Positions 42,682 to 50,837 of a DNA stretch of 64,000 nt are shown here, in pieces (the stretch's first letter is position 1; each line of letters starts with the position of its first letter). The notes under the pieces were generated by a model, which did no database searches, was not told where the DNA came from, and saw only the letters and a program-made list of their open reading frames with translations. The stretch comes from an uncultured Eubacteriales bacterium. Its GTDB lineage: Bacteria; Bacillota; Clostridia; Oscillospirales; UBA644. The position numbers and the translations under genes were made by a program. The stretch lies in the NCBI GenBank assembly GCA_934438175.1, contig CAKSBH010000001.1, positions 201,404-265,403 of the forward strand. The letters run 5' to 3'.

Positions 42682-43272
42682 ATGGAACAAAATACCACGT
42701 CTTCGGTGCGCATCGGATTTGCCCTGTGCGGATCGTTTTGCACGCTGAAGCATTTTATTGAAGAAATCCGGATTCTGACATCGTTCGGTTACGATGTTAC
42801 ACCCATCATGTCGGAAACCGTGTACAATACCTCCACACGCTTCGGTGAAGCGGCGGATTTTATCCGGGAAGTGTCTGAGATTACGGGAAAGCCGATTCTT
42901 CACACCAAGGCGGATGTGGAACCGATCGGTCCGAAAAAGCTGCTGGATCTTCTGCTGATTGCTCCCTGCACCGGAAACACGCTTTCCAAACTGGCAAACG
43001 GGCTTTCGGATTCGTGCGTGTCACTTGCCGCCAAGGCACATCTCCGCAACGAGCGTCCGGTTCTTGTCGCCCTGTCTTCCAACGATGCCCTGAGCGGAAA
43101 TGCGAAAAATCTGGGAGTTCTGCTCAACACCAAGCACATCTTCTTTGTCCCGTTCCGTCAGGATGACCCGGAAAAGAAGCCGACGTCTCTGATTGCCTGC
43201 CGGGAAAAGATTCCCGCCGCTCTGGAGTCGGCGCTGGCAGGACGGCAGCTTCAGCCGCTTCTTTGCCGGTAG
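42682..43272 (+). CDS. dpaB: Dipicolinate synthase subunit B
   Basis: Flavoprotein-like partner of DpaA, 196 residues, the usual length. IGFALCGSFCTLKHFIEEI, PIMSETVYNTSTRFGEAADF, LLDLLLIAPCTGNTLSKLANGLSDS and FFVPFRQDDPEKKPTSLIA are the SpoVFB/DpaB signatures. RBS aaagga. It is separated from mnmA by a new promoter, so dpaAB is probably a self-contained sporulation operon. Confidence 0.95.
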   Translation: MEQNTTSSVRIGFALCGSFCTLKHFIEEIRILTSFGYDVTPIMSETVYNTSTRFGEAADFIREVSEITGKPILHTKADVEPIGPKKLLDLLLIAPCTGNTLSKLANGLSDSCVSLAAKAHLRNERPVLVALSSNDALSGNAKNLGVLLNTKHIFFVPFRQDDPEKKPTSLIACREKIPAALESALAGRQLQPLLCR

Positions 43273-43319
43273 CATGAAAAACATATCCGGTGCGGCGGAA
43301 TGTCCCGTCGCACCGATGC

Positions 43320-43348
43320 TTGACAAATGCCGGGATCTGCGGTATACT
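43320..43348 (+). promoter_or_regulatory. Sigma-A promoter of mnmA-pdxY
   Basis: TTGACA (43320-43325), 17 bp, TATACT (43343-43348), 28 bp before the ATG. Confidence 0.85.
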
Positions 43349-43376
43349 GTTGAAAAATTGCAGGAGGAGTTCCGGA

Positions 43377-44438
43377 ATGGACAGGCAGGTTACGGTGGGT
43401 GTCAGCGGCGGTGTGGACAGCACGGTCTCGCTGGTTCTTCTGCGTGAGCAGGGCTATACCGCACGGGGCGTTATGCTGCGGATGCTGACTTCTTTTGAGG
43501 GAATGTCAAACGCGGCGGATACGGAACGGGCGCGGGCCATGTGCGAAGCGCTGGGCGTGGCATTTGAAACCGTGGACGGCGGAAAAACGTTTCGCAAAAA
43601 CGTGACCGACGTGTTCTGCGAAGCATACCGGCAGGGACGGACACCGAATCCCTGTGTAATCTGCAACCGGACCTCAAAATTTCCGCTTCTTCTCTCTGCT
43701 GCCGATGCTCATGGCGGGGGAAAGATTGCGACCGGACATTATGCGCGGGTTTCTTATGATTCCGGCAGCGGACGGTATCTGCTTTGCCGCGCGGCGGATC
43801 CCGCAAAGGATCAGACGTATATGCTGTGCGGGCTGACGCAGGAGATTCTTTCCCGTGCTCTCTTCCCGATCGGCGGACTGCACAAACGCGAAGTGCGCGA
43901 AATTGCGGCCGCGCACGGACTTTCCGTGGCTTCGCAGAAAGACAGTCAGGATATCTGCTTTGTACCGGACGGCGATTTTGTTTCGTTTCTGACCGCCCGC
44001 TACGGGCTGACCGGGACGCCGGGCGATTTTCTCGACGCGGAGGGAAACGTGATCGGGCATCACAACGGTGCACTGCGCTATACCCTGGGGCAGCGGCGCG
44101 GGTTCGGTATGGGATTCGGGAAACGTGTCTATGTGACCGATAAGGATATGCAGAAAAACACCGTGACGCTGGCAGGTGAAGATGCCCTGTTTGTTTCGGA
44201 AGCCCGTGCCGTGAAGATGAACTGGATTGCCTGCGAGCCGCCGACGCACGATTTCCGGGCTGCGGTCAAAACACGGTATTCCCAGAAGGAAACGTCCGCC
44301 CGGATTGTTCCGTTTTCCGCAAACGAAATTCTGGCGGAATTTGACGAGCCGGTGCGTGCCGTTACGCCGGGACAGGCCATGGTTCTGTACGACGGCGACA
44401 CGGTGGTGGGCGGCGGCGAGATTGTGAGGAAGGTATGA
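43377..44438 (+). CDS. mnmA: tRNA-specific 2-thiouridylase MnmA
   Basis: Thiolates U34 of Lys, Glu and Gln tRNAs. 353 residues. PP-loop GVSGGVDSTVSLV near the N terminus, NPCVICNR with the first catalytic cysteine, ATGHYARVS, AKDQTYMLCGL and DSQDICFVPDGDF with the second cysteine. I chose the ATG at 43377 (aggaggag upstream) because the longer ORF runs into the promoter. Overlaps pdxY by 4 bp. Confidence 0.95.
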   Translation: MDRQVTVGVSGGVDSTVSLVLLREQGYTARGVMLRMLTSFEGMSNAADTERARAMCEALGVAFETVDGGKTFRKNVTDVFCEAYRQGRTPNPCVICNRTSKFPLLLSAADAHGGGKIATGHYARVSYDSGSGRYLLCRAADPAKDQTYMLCGLTQEILSRALFPIGGLHKREVREIAAAHGLSVASQKDSQDICFVPDGDFVSFLTARYGLTGTPGDFLDAEGNVIGHHNGALRYTLGQRRGFGMGFGKRVYVTDKDMQKNTVTLAGEDALFVSEARAVKMNWIACEPPTHDFRAAVKTRYSQKETSARIVPFSANEILAEFDEPVRAVTPGQAMVLYDGDTVVGGGEIVRKV

Positions 44439-45289
44439 AACAGAAACGGGTTGTGGCAATTCACGACATCTCCTGTGTGGGACGCTGCTCGCTGACGGTG
44501 GCATTGCCGGTGCTTTCTGCCGCAGGGCTGGAGACCAGCGTTCTTCCGACGGCGGTTCTGTCAACGCATACCGGTGATTTTACCGGCTATACCTACCGGG
44601 ACCTTTCGGAGGATATTCCCGCCATTGCGGCGCATTGGAAGACGCTGGGACTTCATACGGATGCTTTTTATACGGGATATCTCGCTTCCGAAGAGCAGGT
44701 GGATACGGTGCGGGCACTGATCCGGGATCTGCGGGATGCGGATTCTCTGGTGATGGTAGACCCTGTGATGGGCGACAACGGGCGGCTGTATGATAAGTTT
44801 TCGCCGTCTTTTCCCGATCGGATGCGACGGCTGTGCGAAGACGCGGATCTTCTGATTCCCAATCGGACGGAAGCGTATCTTCTTTTGGGGGAAGACCCGC
44901 AGAAGGCGTGCCGGGAGGAACCGGAGACCGAAGTTCTCCTGCATCGTCTTGCGGCACTCGGTCCGTCCCGTGTGATTCTGACCGGTGTCTCGCCGGATCC
45001 CTCGCATCTCGGCGCCGTTCTGTACGATTCCCGCACGGGGGAGACCGTGTCGGCGTTTTCAAACCGGGCGGACGGGTTTTATTACGGAACGGGCGATCTG
45101 TTGGCATCCGCGCTTCTCGGTGCGATTCTGCGGGGCAGGAGCGACGCCGATGCTCTGCGGCTTTCCGTTCGGTTTACGTCGGAAAGCATCCGCCGCACGG
45201 CGGAGGAAGGGCGTGACCGTCGCTATGGGGTGAATTTTGAGCAGGGGCTTGGCGATTACATTGCCGGATTGAACGAAAAGCAGTCGTAG
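44435..45289 (+). CDS. Pyridoxamine/pyridoxal kinase, PdxY-like
   Basis: A 284-residue ribokinase-fold kinase that phosphorylates a B6 vitamer. Substrate-binding start AIHDISCVGRCSLTVALPVLSAAGLE, MVDPVMGDNGRLY, LIPNRTEAYLLLG and the anion-hole motif YYGTGDLLASALLGAIL. The family also contains phosphomethylpyrimidine kinases, but the start segment favours the pyridoxamine kinase group. Co-translated with mnmA (ATGA overlap); no link between the two pathways is evident. Confidence 0.88.
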   Translation: MKQKRVVAIHDISCVGRCSLTVALPVLSAAGLETSVLPTAVLSTHTGDFTGYTYRDLSEDIPAIAAHWKTLGLHTDAFYTGYLASEEQVDTVRALIRDLRDADSLVMVDPVMGDNGRLYDKFSPSFPDRMRRLCEDADLLIPNRTEAYLLLGEDPQKACREEPETEVLLHRLAALGPSRVILTGVSPDPSHLGAVLYDSRTGETVSAFSNRADGFYYGTGDLLASALLGAILRGRSDADALRLSVRFTSESIRRTAEEGRDRRYGVNFEQGLGDYIAGLNEKQS

Positions 45290-45363
45290 GGACTGCTTTT
45301 TTTCACGCTTTTTTCTTTTTTTCATAAAATGAAGCAAACAGAAAAATGCGGGAGGATGCAGGG

Positions 45364-46251
45364 ATGCAAAACGGTTTGGTGCGGACGGACGGGGCTTACG
45401 GATATGCGCAGATGCGGGAGGATCTGGAGACATTGGCAAAACGGTATCCGTTTCTGGAAATCGGCTCAGCGGGAAAAAGCGTTCTGGGCAAAGAGATTCT
45501 GTTTGCCCGGGTGGGAACGGGAAAACGGCGTGTTCTGTATCATGCCGCTCATCATGCCAACGAGTGGATCACAGTCTGGATTCTGATGAAATATTTGGAG
45601 GAGCTTTGCGCAGGGGGCGAGCCGGAGCAGGTATCGCTGGTGACGGTGCCGATGGTCAATCCCGACGGGGTGGATCTGGTGACGGGTGCTGTGACTTCGG
45701 GCGATTTTTACCGGGAAGCAAGGGCGCTTTGCGAGGGGCGCGTTCCGTTTCCGCACGGGTGGAAGGCGAACCGGAACGGTGTGGACCTGAATCTGAATTA
45801 CCCGGCGGGATGGGAACAGGCGCGGAAAAACAAGGCGGCGCGGGGCGTGACGGCGCCTGCGCCGCGGGATTATGTGGGGCCGCATCCGTTTTCCGAACCG
45901 GAAACGCAGGCGCTTGCGGCACTGACCTACCGGACAAATCCGGATTGTGTGCTGGCATACCATACGCAGGGACGGGAAATTTATTGGAATTATGCGGGTT
46001 ATGAGCCACCGGAGAGTGAGCGTCTTGCCGAAGAACTGGCACGCCGCTCCGGCTATACGGCGATGCGGACTCCGGAGGATGCGGCGTATGCGGGGTATAA
46101 GGACTGGTTTCTCCGGGTCTTCCGCCGCCCGGGATTTACGGTGGAAGCCGGGCTCGGGGTCTCTCCTCTTCCGCCGGAGGAGTTTGCGGGAATTTATGCG
46201 GAGAACAAAAAAATTTTACAGTTTTTCGCGGAGGAAGAAAATTCTATATGA
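45364..46251 (+). CDS. M14-family zinc carboxypeptidase
   Basis: A 295-residue peptidase of the M14 gamma-D-glutamyl-diamino acid group. Zinc ligands: HAAHHANEWITVWILM (HxxE) and the later histidine of LAYHTQGREIYW; the catalytic glutamate is in FTVEAGLGVSP; the substrate arginine loop is WKANRNGVDLNLNYP. Relatives trim cell-wall peptides. No signal peptide, so it should be cytoplasmic, for instance in muropeptide recycling. The ATG at 45364 is preceded by gggagga. Confidence 0.9.
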   Translation: MQNGLVRTDGAYGYAQMREDLETLAKRYPFLEIGSAGKSVLGKEILFARVGTGKRRVLYHAAHHANEWITVWILMKYLEELCAGGEPEQVSLVTVPMVNPDGVDLVTGAVTSGDFYREARALCEGRVPFPHGWKANRNGVDLNLNYPAGWEQARKNKAARGVTAPAPRDYVGPHPFSEPETQALAALTYRTNPDCVLAYHTQGREIYWNYAGYEPPESERLAEELARRSGYTAMRTPEDAAYAGYKDWFLRVFRRPGFTVEAGLGVSPLPPEEFAGIYAENKKILQFFAEEENSI

Positions 46252-46268
46252 AATATAGTAAATTCCTC

Positions 46269-46297
46269 TTGACTTTTTCGACAAAATCATCTATACT
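46269..46297 (+). promoter_or_regulatory. Sigma-A promoter of the lipoprotein gene
   Basis: TTGACT (46269-46274), 17 bp, TATACT (46292-46297). Confidence 0.78.
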
Positions 46298-46350
46298 GTT
46301 GACGAAAAGCAACCGGAGATTCTCCGGTATTATAGTAGGAGGATACTCTC

Positions 46351-47376
46351 ATGATGAGAAAAATGTTTGCGCTTCTTCTTGCGGTTTTGATGGTTCTGGC
46401 AATCTTCGCCGGCTGCAAGCAGAATTCGGAGGAGACGCCGTCTGACGGTCAGCCCACGCCGTCGCAGGGGCAGGAAGAGCAGAAGCCGTCCGACGGGCAG
46501 GAGGACCCGAAACCGTCTGACGGACAGGAGAATCCGAAGCCGTCCGACGGACAGGAAGATCCGAAACCGTCCGATGGGCAGGAAGATCCCGAAAATCTCA
46601 AAACTCCCGTTAATACGGCCGATCAGGATGCCTTCGCCGCGGCGGTGGAAGCAAAGAAGAATCTGACGAAAGAATATTATATCTGGATGGAAACCCGCGT
46701 TCCGCAGATTTCGATGCCCATCAATGCCAAGTACAGAGAGGGTAAAAAAATTCTGAATGCTCTGGCTGTGATGAAAGAAGCCGTGGAGGACGACACTCTG
46801 TATCGTTCCGAATATTATGCCACGGTTGACGGCTCTGCGCTGAAGCTGGAGTTCAATTACGGGATTTACCGTGCCAAGGTTGGTGTTGCCCGCGGCTGGG
46901 GTCAGGAGAACCAGGGGGGCTGGTATACGCAGAACATCAACATGCTTGGAATGTATCTGAGAGAAAATCAGAACACGGAAACGGATCTTCTGGATGAAAA
47001 TACCGATATTTCCGATGCCGATAAGGAGATTCTGCGCAAGATCATTGCGGAATATTTCCGCGCGGATTATCGCACGCCGCATCAGGATACCCCGTGCTGC
47101 CGGTACCAGACCGTTACGACCGACGCCGAGACCCGTGCGTTTGAGCAGTTGTTTTATGATATGTCCGGAAGCGGTGTTGAAAAGGATCTTTCGGACAATG
47201 GCAACGCCTATGCCATCGATCAGGACAGCCAGTACATGAAGTGCGACAAAGCGGATGTAAACGAATCGCTGAAGATGGTGCGGGATGTCTATAACGAATG
47301 GGCGAAGAAGTATCCGTCCATCCAGACCTATGCCGACCGGTATGCTTCTTATGTGGAAAAACTGATTGCCGGCTGA
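46351..47376 (+). CDS. Lipoprotein with KPSDGQEDP tandem repeats
   Basis: A 341-residue secreted protein. A typical lipoprotein signal (basic MMRKMF, hydrophobic ALLLAVLMVLAIF, lipobox AGC) puts the mature end at Cys22. A charged Pro/Gly-rich stalk contains four near-identical 9-residue repeats (DNA 46483-46590). The rest (about 250 residues) has no recognised fold, with EYYIWMETRVPQISMPINAKY and CCRYQTVTTDAETRAFEQLF. The stalk probably holds the domain away from the membrane. Function unknown. Confidence 0.85.
   Translation: MMRKMFALLLAVLMVLAIFAGCKQNSEETPSDGQPTPSQGQEEQKPSDGQEDPKPSDGQENPKPSDGQEDPKPSDGQEDPENLKTPVNTADQDAFAAAVEAKKNLTKEYYIWMETRVPQISMPINAKYREGKKILNALAVMKEAVEDDTLYRSEYYATVDGSALKLEFNYGIYRAKVGVARGWGQENQGGWYTQNINMLGMYLRENQNTETDLLDENTDISDADKEILRKIIAEYFRADYRTPHQDTPCCRYQTVTTDAETRAFEQLFYDMSGSGVEKDLSDNGNAYAIDQDSQYMKCDKADVNESLKMVRDVYNEWAKKYPSIQTYADRYASYVEKLIAG
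46483..46590 (+). repeat. Four tandem 27-bp coding repeats
   Basis: Each 27-bp unit encodes KPSDGQEDP (second copy has N for D). Copies differ at several third positions, so they are old or under selection for the peptide. Confidence 0.9.
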
Positions 47377-47393
47377 GTTCGGAAAAACAGAAA

Positions 47394-47424
47394 CGGAGCT
47401 GTCTGAGGACGGCTCCGCTTTTTT
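47394..47424 (+). terminator. Intrinsic terminator of the lipoprotein gene
   Basis: cggagctgtc / gacggctccg (one G-U) with TGAG loop and T6. Confidence 0.85.
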
Positions 47425-47506
47425 GTTGAGTTTCTGTTGATGTTGAAACGGTAAAATAAGGTTGTTCCCTCAAAAAAGGATTTTTGCGGAAAGGCGGAAA
47501 ACGAAA

Positions 47507-48331
47507 ATGGCACAGAAACGGGTGGTTGTACTGACCGGAGCCAGTTCCGGCATCGGAAAAGCATGTGCGGAACGGTTTGTGCAGGACGGCTGTACGGTTT
47601 ATGATTTCAGCCGGCACAACGGATGCACGGAGGGTGTGATTCATCGTTTCTGCGACGTGACAGATGAACAGACGGTGCGGGATGCCGTGGCGCAGGTGGT
47701 TCGGGAATGCGGACGGATCGATGTGCTGGTTTGTTGTGCTGGCATGGGAATTTCGGGTGCGGCGGAATTTACGCCTCAGACGGATGTCCGGCGCCAGTTT
47801 GATGTCAATTTTTTCGGTACGGACAACACGGTGCGGGCGGTTCTGCCTGTCCTGCGAAAAGCGGGCGGCGGTCATATTCTCTGCGTCGGATCGGTTGCCG
47901 GGGTTTATCCCATTCCGTTTCAGGCGTATTATTCCGCCACCAAAGCAGCCGTTCAGGCGTATGCAGCCGCACTTGCCAATGAGGTGCGGGCGTTCGGAAT
48001 TTCCGTATCGGTTGTGATGCCGGGAGATATCCGTACCGGCTTTACTTCCGCACGGCAAAAAATCCAGACAGGCGACGATGTGTATGAAGGACGGATTTCC
48101 CGTTCCGTCGCCGTCATGGAACAGGATGAACGCAAGGGGATGGATCCCCGTGAAGTGGCGCGGACGGTCTTCCGTATTGCGTCCAGGCCCAAGGCGGGCC
48201 CCCGGTATACCGTGGGGCTTTTTTATCAGATGCTCGTTTTCCTTCAGAGAATTCTGCCGGCAGCCGCCGTCAATTTCATCATCGGGAAAATGTACGTCAA
48301 AGAAAAAACTCAAAAGGAGAAAACAGAATGA
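47507..48331 (+). CDS. Short-chain dehydrogenase/reductase, membrane-anchored type
   Basis: A 274-residue NAD(P)-dependent reductase. Cofactor motif VVVLTGASSGIGKACAERF, CCAGMGISGAAEF, catalytic Ser in VGSVAG and Tyr-Lys in YYSATKAAVQAYAAAL; all intact. The C-terminal end (VGLFYQMLVFLQRILPAAAVNFI) is hydrophobic and may dock on the membrane, as in 3-ketosphinganine reductase-type SDRs. Overlaps the ACP-synthase gene by ATGA, so a likely role is to reduce the ketone made by that enzyme. Start 47507 (RBS aaaggcgg, weak). Confidence 0.85.
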   Translation: MAQKRVVVLTGASSGIGKACAERFVQDGCTVYDFSRHNGCTEGVIHRFCDVTDEQTVRDAVAQVVRECGRIDVLVCCAGMGISGAAEFTPQTDVRRQFDVNFFGTDNTVRAVLPVLRKAGGGHILCVGSVAGVYPIPFQAYYSATKAAVQAYAAALANEVRAFGISVSVVMPGDIRTGFTSARQKIQTGDDVYEGRISRSVAVMEQDERKGMDPREVARTVFRIASRPKAGPRYTVGLFYQMLVFLQRILPAAAVNFIIGKMYVKEKTQKEKTE

Positions 48332-49893
48332 GTGAAACCATTCGCTGTGAGAACCTCGAGGATGAGACCTCACAGAAAAATCCGGTGACCGTGGATGCGG
48401 TCCGGGCATTGTTTGCCGATGTGCTGGAAGAAGACCTTGACAGCATCGGTGCCGATGCCGATTTCTTTACGGAGTTGGGCGGAGACAGTGTGCAGGGGCT
48501 ACAACTCTGTGTTTTTGCGGAAGACCGGTTCGGGGTCCGCATTCCCGAAGACCGGTATGAAGGATGTACAACCGCACGGGAGTTTGCCCGACGGATTGAG
48601 CAGCTTCTGCAGGGGGAGGAGCAGACGGACGACGGATCTCCGGAGGAAGTTCCGGAAGCGGTCGTCCCGGTTACAAGGTTTGAAGACAGTGCGGAGTATC
48701 GGCAGTTTGCCGAACGTCTTCGTCTTCTGGAGGGAGAGCGGAATCCGTACTTTATCTGTCATGATTCTCCGTTGCGCGACACCTCAGTCATGGATGGCCA
48801 TACGGTGCTGAATTTCGGTTCTTACAACTATGCGGGAATGTCCGGACGGCGGGAAGTGACGGAAGCCGCCCAGCGTGCTGCCGAGCATTACGGAACATCC
48901 GCTTCGGGCAGTCGTCTGCTTGGCGGAGAAAAGCCGGTTCACCGGGAGCTGGAACACGCGATCGCCGCATGGAAGCATGCCGAGGATGCCGTGGTTCTGG
49001 TGGGAGGTCATTCCACCAATGTCACGTTTGTGGGAAACTTCTGCGGAAGCCGGGATCTGATTCTGTACGATGTGTTGGATCACAATTCCATTGCGGAGGG
49101 CTGCCGCCTTTCGGATGCCGAATCCCGTCCGTTTCCGCACAACGATCCGGAATCTCTGGAGAAGATTCTGAAAAACGTCCGCAGCCGCTATGAGAAGGTT
49201 CTGATTGCCGTGGAAGGCGTATACAGCATGGACGGCGATATTGCCCCGATTCCGGAATATGTGCGCATCAAAAAAGAATACGGCTGCTTCCTGATGGTGG
49301 ATGAGGCGCATTCCGCGTGCGTGCTGGGAAAGACCGGCGGCGGGGTGGATGAATATTTCGGTCTGGCTCCGGAGGATATCGATATCAAAATGGGCACGCT
49401 GTCCAAAGGGCTGGGAACCTGCGGCGGGTATCTTGCTGGGAAGCGGTGTGTGGTGGAATATCTTCGGTACAGCTTGCCGGGCTTTGTGTTCTCCGTGGGG
49501 CTTTCGCCGGTTCTGGCTGCGGCATCTTTGGAGGCAGTGCGGCTTTTGCGGGAGGATCCGACCATTATGGAAACTCTTCATCGCAACATCAACGCCTTTG
49601 CCGAAGAAGCGAAAAAACGGAATCTGGACATCGGGCGCGCGGGAAAGACTGCAATCCTTCCGGTTCGGATCGGCAGGGACGAGGACGCGTGGGCGCTGTC
49701 GAACCGTCTTTCCGAACGCGGCGTCTTTGTTCCGCCGGCAGTGTGGCCCGCTGTGCCGAAGGGAAAAGCCATTCTGCGCTTCTGCGTAACCAGCGAACAT
49801 ACGCCGGAGGAAATCTCCGTGGCGCTTGACCGGCTTTCGGAGGCGGCAGACGAACTTGGGATTACCTTGCCGACGCCGGAGGCCGGCCGATAA
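48328..49893 (+). CDS. Acyl carrier domain fused to alpha-oxoamine synthase (PLP)
   Basis: A 521-residue fusion. Residues about 20-95 are an acyl carrier domain with the phosphopantetheine serine in ELGGDSVQG (Ser54). Residues 135-515 are an alpha-oxoamine synthase: GSRLLGG, GGHSTNVTFVGNF, DHNSIAEGCRLS, MVDEAHSACVLG (Asp325) and the PLP lysine in MGTLSKGLGTCGG (Lys360). This fold holds serine palmitoyltransferase, 8-amino-7-oxononanoate synthase, KBL and CqsA; they join an acyl thioester to an amino acid with loss of CO2. The fused carrier suggests an acyl-ACP donor. No biotin genes nearby. Confidence 0.9.
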   Translation: MSETIRCENLEDETSQKNPVTVDAVRALFADVLEEDLDSIGADADFFTELGGDSVQGLQLCVFAEDRFGVRIPEDRYEGCTTAREFARRIEQLLQGEEQTDDGSPEEVPEAVVPVTRFEDSAEYRQFAERLRLLEGERNPYFICHDSPLRDTSVMDGHTVLNFGSYNYAGMSGRREVTEAAQRAAEHYGTSASGSRLLGGEKPVHRELEHAIAAWKHAEDAVVLVGGHSTNVTFVGNFCGSRDLILYDVLDHNSIAEGCRLSDAESRPFPHNDPESLEKILKNVRSRYEKVLIAVEGVYSMDGDIAPIPEYVRIKKEYGCFLMVDEAHSACVLGKTGGGVDEYFGLAPEDIDIKMGTLSKGLGTCGGYLAGKRCVVEYLRYSLPGFVFSVGLSPVLAAASLEAVRLLREDPTIMETLHRNINAFAEEAKKRNLDIGRAGKTAILPVRIGRDEDAWALSNRLSERGVFVPPAVWPAVPKGKAILRFCVTSEHTPEEISVALDRLSEAADELGITLPTPEAGR

Positions 49894-49919
49894 AAAAGAG
49901 AAACAGAGGGGGATGTTTT

Positions 49920-50792
49920 ATGAAACAGACAAAACGTCGTTTCGGAGACCGCAAGGACGGGGTTCTGTTGCGAAATCTGGACGGAATGCACTTTATTGTG
50001 CCGCTTCTGTACCCGAACCGCTGCGATAACGAGGCGTTTATTTCCGAGCGCATCGATCTGGCAGCGGCGGATGAATACCTGCGGAAACGGAACGCGGAGA
50101 ACCCGGATTTTCCGTTTACGCTGTTTCATCTTGTGGTGGCGGCTCTGATTAAAACGGTGACGCTGCGTCCCAAGATGAACCGCTTCATCGCCAACAAGAA
50201 CATGTATCAGCGCAATGAGGTGAGCGCCTCGTTTGTGGTGAAAAAACAGTTTGCCGATGAGGCGCATGAGGGGCTGGCGTTTGTTCACGCAAAGCCGGAT
50301 TCCACGCTGGATTCCATCCATGAAGATCTGCGTCGGCAGATTCTGGATTGCCGCAGCGGAAAGGGGGATGCATCCTCCGACAGCATGGAGATGTTCAACC
50401 GGATGCCGCGGTTCCTTTCCAAGTTTCTGGTGTGGATCATCACAAAACTGGATAAGCACGGATGGGTTCCGCAGTCGTTGATTGACACCGATCCCTACTA
50501 TTCGTCGGTGGTTCTGACCAATCTGGGCTCCATCGGGCTGAAATGCGGATATCATCATCTGACAAACTGGGGAACGAACTCGGTCTTTGTGGCTGTGGGC
50601 GAAATCAAAAAGCGTCCGGTTTTTGACGAAAACGGCGTGTGCGAGATGCGGCGCAGTGTGGATCTCGGTCTGACCATTGACGAGCGTCTTGCCGACGGAT
50701 ATTACTATTCCCGTACGGTCAAGCTGCTGAAATACCTGCTGGAACATCCCGAAGAACTGGAAAAACCGGCAAACGAAATGCCGGATATGTAA
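49920..50792 (+). CDS. CAT/E2-fold acyltransferase-like protein (catalytic His replaced)
   Basis: A 290-residue protein related to the one at 20961-21809. FHLVVAALIKTVTLRPKMNRFIANKNMYQRNE, YYSSVVLTNLGSIGLKCGYHH and SVFVAVGEIKKRPVF are family landmarks of 2-oxo acid dehydrogenase E2/CAT domains; no lipoyl domain. The catalytic motif DHRxxDG reads DERLADG: the Asp is kept, the His is Glu. It is 26 bp after the ACP-synthase gene (RBS agaggggg), so third gene of the operon and a candidate N- or O-acyltransferase for its product. Confidence 0.75.
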   Translation: MKQTKRRFGDRKDGVLLRNLDGMHFIVPLLYPNRCDNEAFISERIDLAAADEYLRKRNAENPDFPFTLFHLVVAALIKTVTLRPKMNRFIANKNMYQRNEVSASFVVKKQFADEAHEGLAFVHAKPDSTLDSIHEDLRRQILDCRSGKGDASSDSMEMFNRMPRFLSKFLVWIITKLDKHGWVPQSLIDTDPYYSSVVLTNLGSIGLKCGYHHLTNWGTNSVFVAVGEIKKRPVFDENGVCEMRRSVDLGLTIDERLADGYYYSRTVKLLKYLLEHPEELEKPANEMPDM

Positions 50793-50828
50793 AAAAAGGA
50801 GCGGCTCACACGAGCCGCTCCTTTGCTT
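50790..50828. terminator. Bidirectional terminator
   Basis: 10-bp perfect stem ggagcggctc / gagccgctcc (50798-50807, 50812-50821), flanked by a T-rich tail on the plus strand and a seven-T run on the minus strand; serves both converging genes. Confidence 0.85.
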
Positions 50829-50837
50829 TGTTTTTTG

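Noticed and set aside
46483..46590. CRISPR-like tandem repeats
   Set aside because: They are in-frame coding repeats without spacers and without cas genes.
49920..50792. Chloramphenicol resistance gene
   Set aside because: The catalytic His of CAT is missing and the protein groups with E2-like domains.
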